Source of the DNA: Avimuribaculum sp964395975
GTDB lineage: Bacteria > Bacteroidota > Bacteroidia > Bacteroidales > Muribaculaceae
Direction of reading: 5' to 3'
Length of the DNA stretch: 30,934 bases
Assembly: GCA_964395975.1 (NCBI GenBank)
Contig: CAYNBZ010000024.1
Coordinates: 1 to 30,934, forward strand
Below the pieces are notes generated by a model. The model was given only the letters and a program-made list of their open reading frames with translations. It was not told where the DNA came from and did no database searches. Shown here piece after piece: positions 30,383-30,934 of the stretch. Each line of letters starts with the position of its first letter. The first letter of the stretch is position 1. A program made the position numbers and the translations under genes.

Positions 30383-30480
30383 TAGGGACATTCATTAAAT
30401 AGAATAAAAAAGCCAACTAATTCATGCACAAAGTGTTGCGAATTAGTTGGCTTTTTTATTCTATTTAATGAATGTCCCTA
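30383..30480. repeat. 98-bp element made of a 41-bp perfect inverted repeat
   Basis: The left arm 30383-30423 (starting TAGGGACATTCATTAAATAG) and the right arm 30440-30480 are perfect inverted copies around a 16-nt loop. The inner part AAAAAAGCCAACTAATTC with GGCTTTTTT forms a strong terminator usable in both directions, for the TPR gene (+) and the transposase gene (-). The arms are far longer than a terminator needs and begin with GGGACATT like insertion-sequence ends. TAGTCT stands near both outer edges (30374-30379 and 30483-30488), but not flush with the arms. Confidence 0.8.
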
Positions 30481-30492
30481 CATAGTCTTCCC

Positions 30493-30934
30493 TTAAAAAG
30501 CCCATTTTTGCGAGATATTGTTCTGATACAGTATCTCGCAGATTTTATGAAGCATGCGCCAAAGAGCTTTCATGGCTCTTTTGAAGTTATAAGCCGCTGC
30601 CGCCAGAAGCACGTTCACAGTATCCCCGACTACACCCTTATAAAAGTTGCGACCCAATCGGTAATCTGACTTTAAGTGACCTATTGTCGGTTCTATACCT
30701 GCACGCTTGCAGAAGAGTTTATGTTTTTTCAGCTTCTGATAACGGCTGTCTGATTTCTTGGGAACATCGGGAATCATAATCTTCGTCCCGTTAATTTCCT
30801 TCTTGCCTCTGTATCCTCTATCACCGGCCAGTACTTTAATCTTTCTTCCGGTTAACCGTTCTACCTGTTCCAAGGAAGACTCGATGGTATGACCGTCATA
30901 TTCATTGCGAAAGGACATGACTCCAAGAATAATG
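30493..30934 (-). mobile_element. IS5-type transposase, C-terminal part, running off the window
   Basis: The frame stays open to the window edge (reading IILGV before the Met at 30918), so the gene starts beyond it. Its stop is at 30493-30495. Family marks of an IS5-type DDE transposase are VMSFRNEYDGHTIESSLEQV, LAGDRGYRGKK with a catalytic Asp, AGIEPTIGHLKSDYRLGRN with the catalytic Glu, and AAAAYNFKRAMKALW at the end. About 145 residues are visible and look intact. IS1182-like naming cannot be excluded without the N-terminus. The 98-bp palindrome ends 13 nt after its stop and is probably linked with the element. Confidence 0.85.

Noticed and set aside
1..30934. CRISPR array, tRNA or rRNA genes, prophage or integrase attachment sites
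   Set aside because: No spaced direct repeats, cloverleaf-compatible sequence, rRNA signature or integrase gene was found on reading both strands.

Overview
The window looks like chromosome from a member of the Bacteroidales, plausibly Muribaculaceae or a near relative. This is inferred from gene content and promoter style, not from any database search. Supporting signs are the Bacteroidetes-type promoters (TTG or TTTG, 19-20 nt, then TAnnTTTG) before bamD, the Crp/Fnr gene, purL and gyrA, and the weak use of Shine-Dalgarno sites. The DUF4924 protein, the Bacteroidetes-type RNA polymerase omega protein next to bamD, the single-chain PurL and the sppA-lpxK-punA-thiL gene order point the same way. 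Most of the window is housekeeping DNA.

Layout. 1-1006: 3' part of a GC-rich gene for a probable surface or secreted propeller-like protein, with a frameshift near its end. 1158-2954 (-): dapA and udp. 3052-3348 (+): a small thioredoxin. 3405-5899 (-): lysC-lysA, overlapping by 4 nt; with dapA this gives three lysine/diaminopimelate genes close together. 6285-10110 (-): a probable four-gene unit of Crp/Fnr regulator, DUF4924, rfbD and prfC. 10472-12385 (+): dnaK. 12418-15715: an accessory island between dnaK and bamD, holding an IS256-type transposase relic, a GC-rich hairpin and a two-gene minus-strand cassette. The cassette encodes a PD-(D/E)XK-like nuclease and a fusion of an unrecognised N-terminal domain with an agmatine-deiminase-type domain. 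15716-16904 (+): bamD and the omega subunit. 17367-25868 (-): purL-sppA-lpxK-punA-thiL. 26662-30364 (+): gyrA and a secreted TPR protein. 30383-30934: a 98-bp near-complete palindrome followed by the 3' part of an IS5-type transposase (-) that runs off the window.

The most unusual material is the cassette at 12897-15356, the best candidate here for an undescribed system (possibly defence or conflict related). Its two genes are almost contiguous, AT-rich, sit beside a decayed insertion sequence, and join a deiminase domain to a partner nuclease. Other points worth a look are a Fur-box-like operator over a promoter-like sequence in the 793-bp gap before gyrA, a sigma-54-like -24/-12 element before dnaK, an intrinsic terminator at 15527-15560 with no same-strand gene before it, and two palindromes about 29 kb apart that share the same outer 12 nt. 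No tRNA, rRNA or CRISPR array was seen. All calls come from reading the sequence and from family knowledge; no alignment was run.
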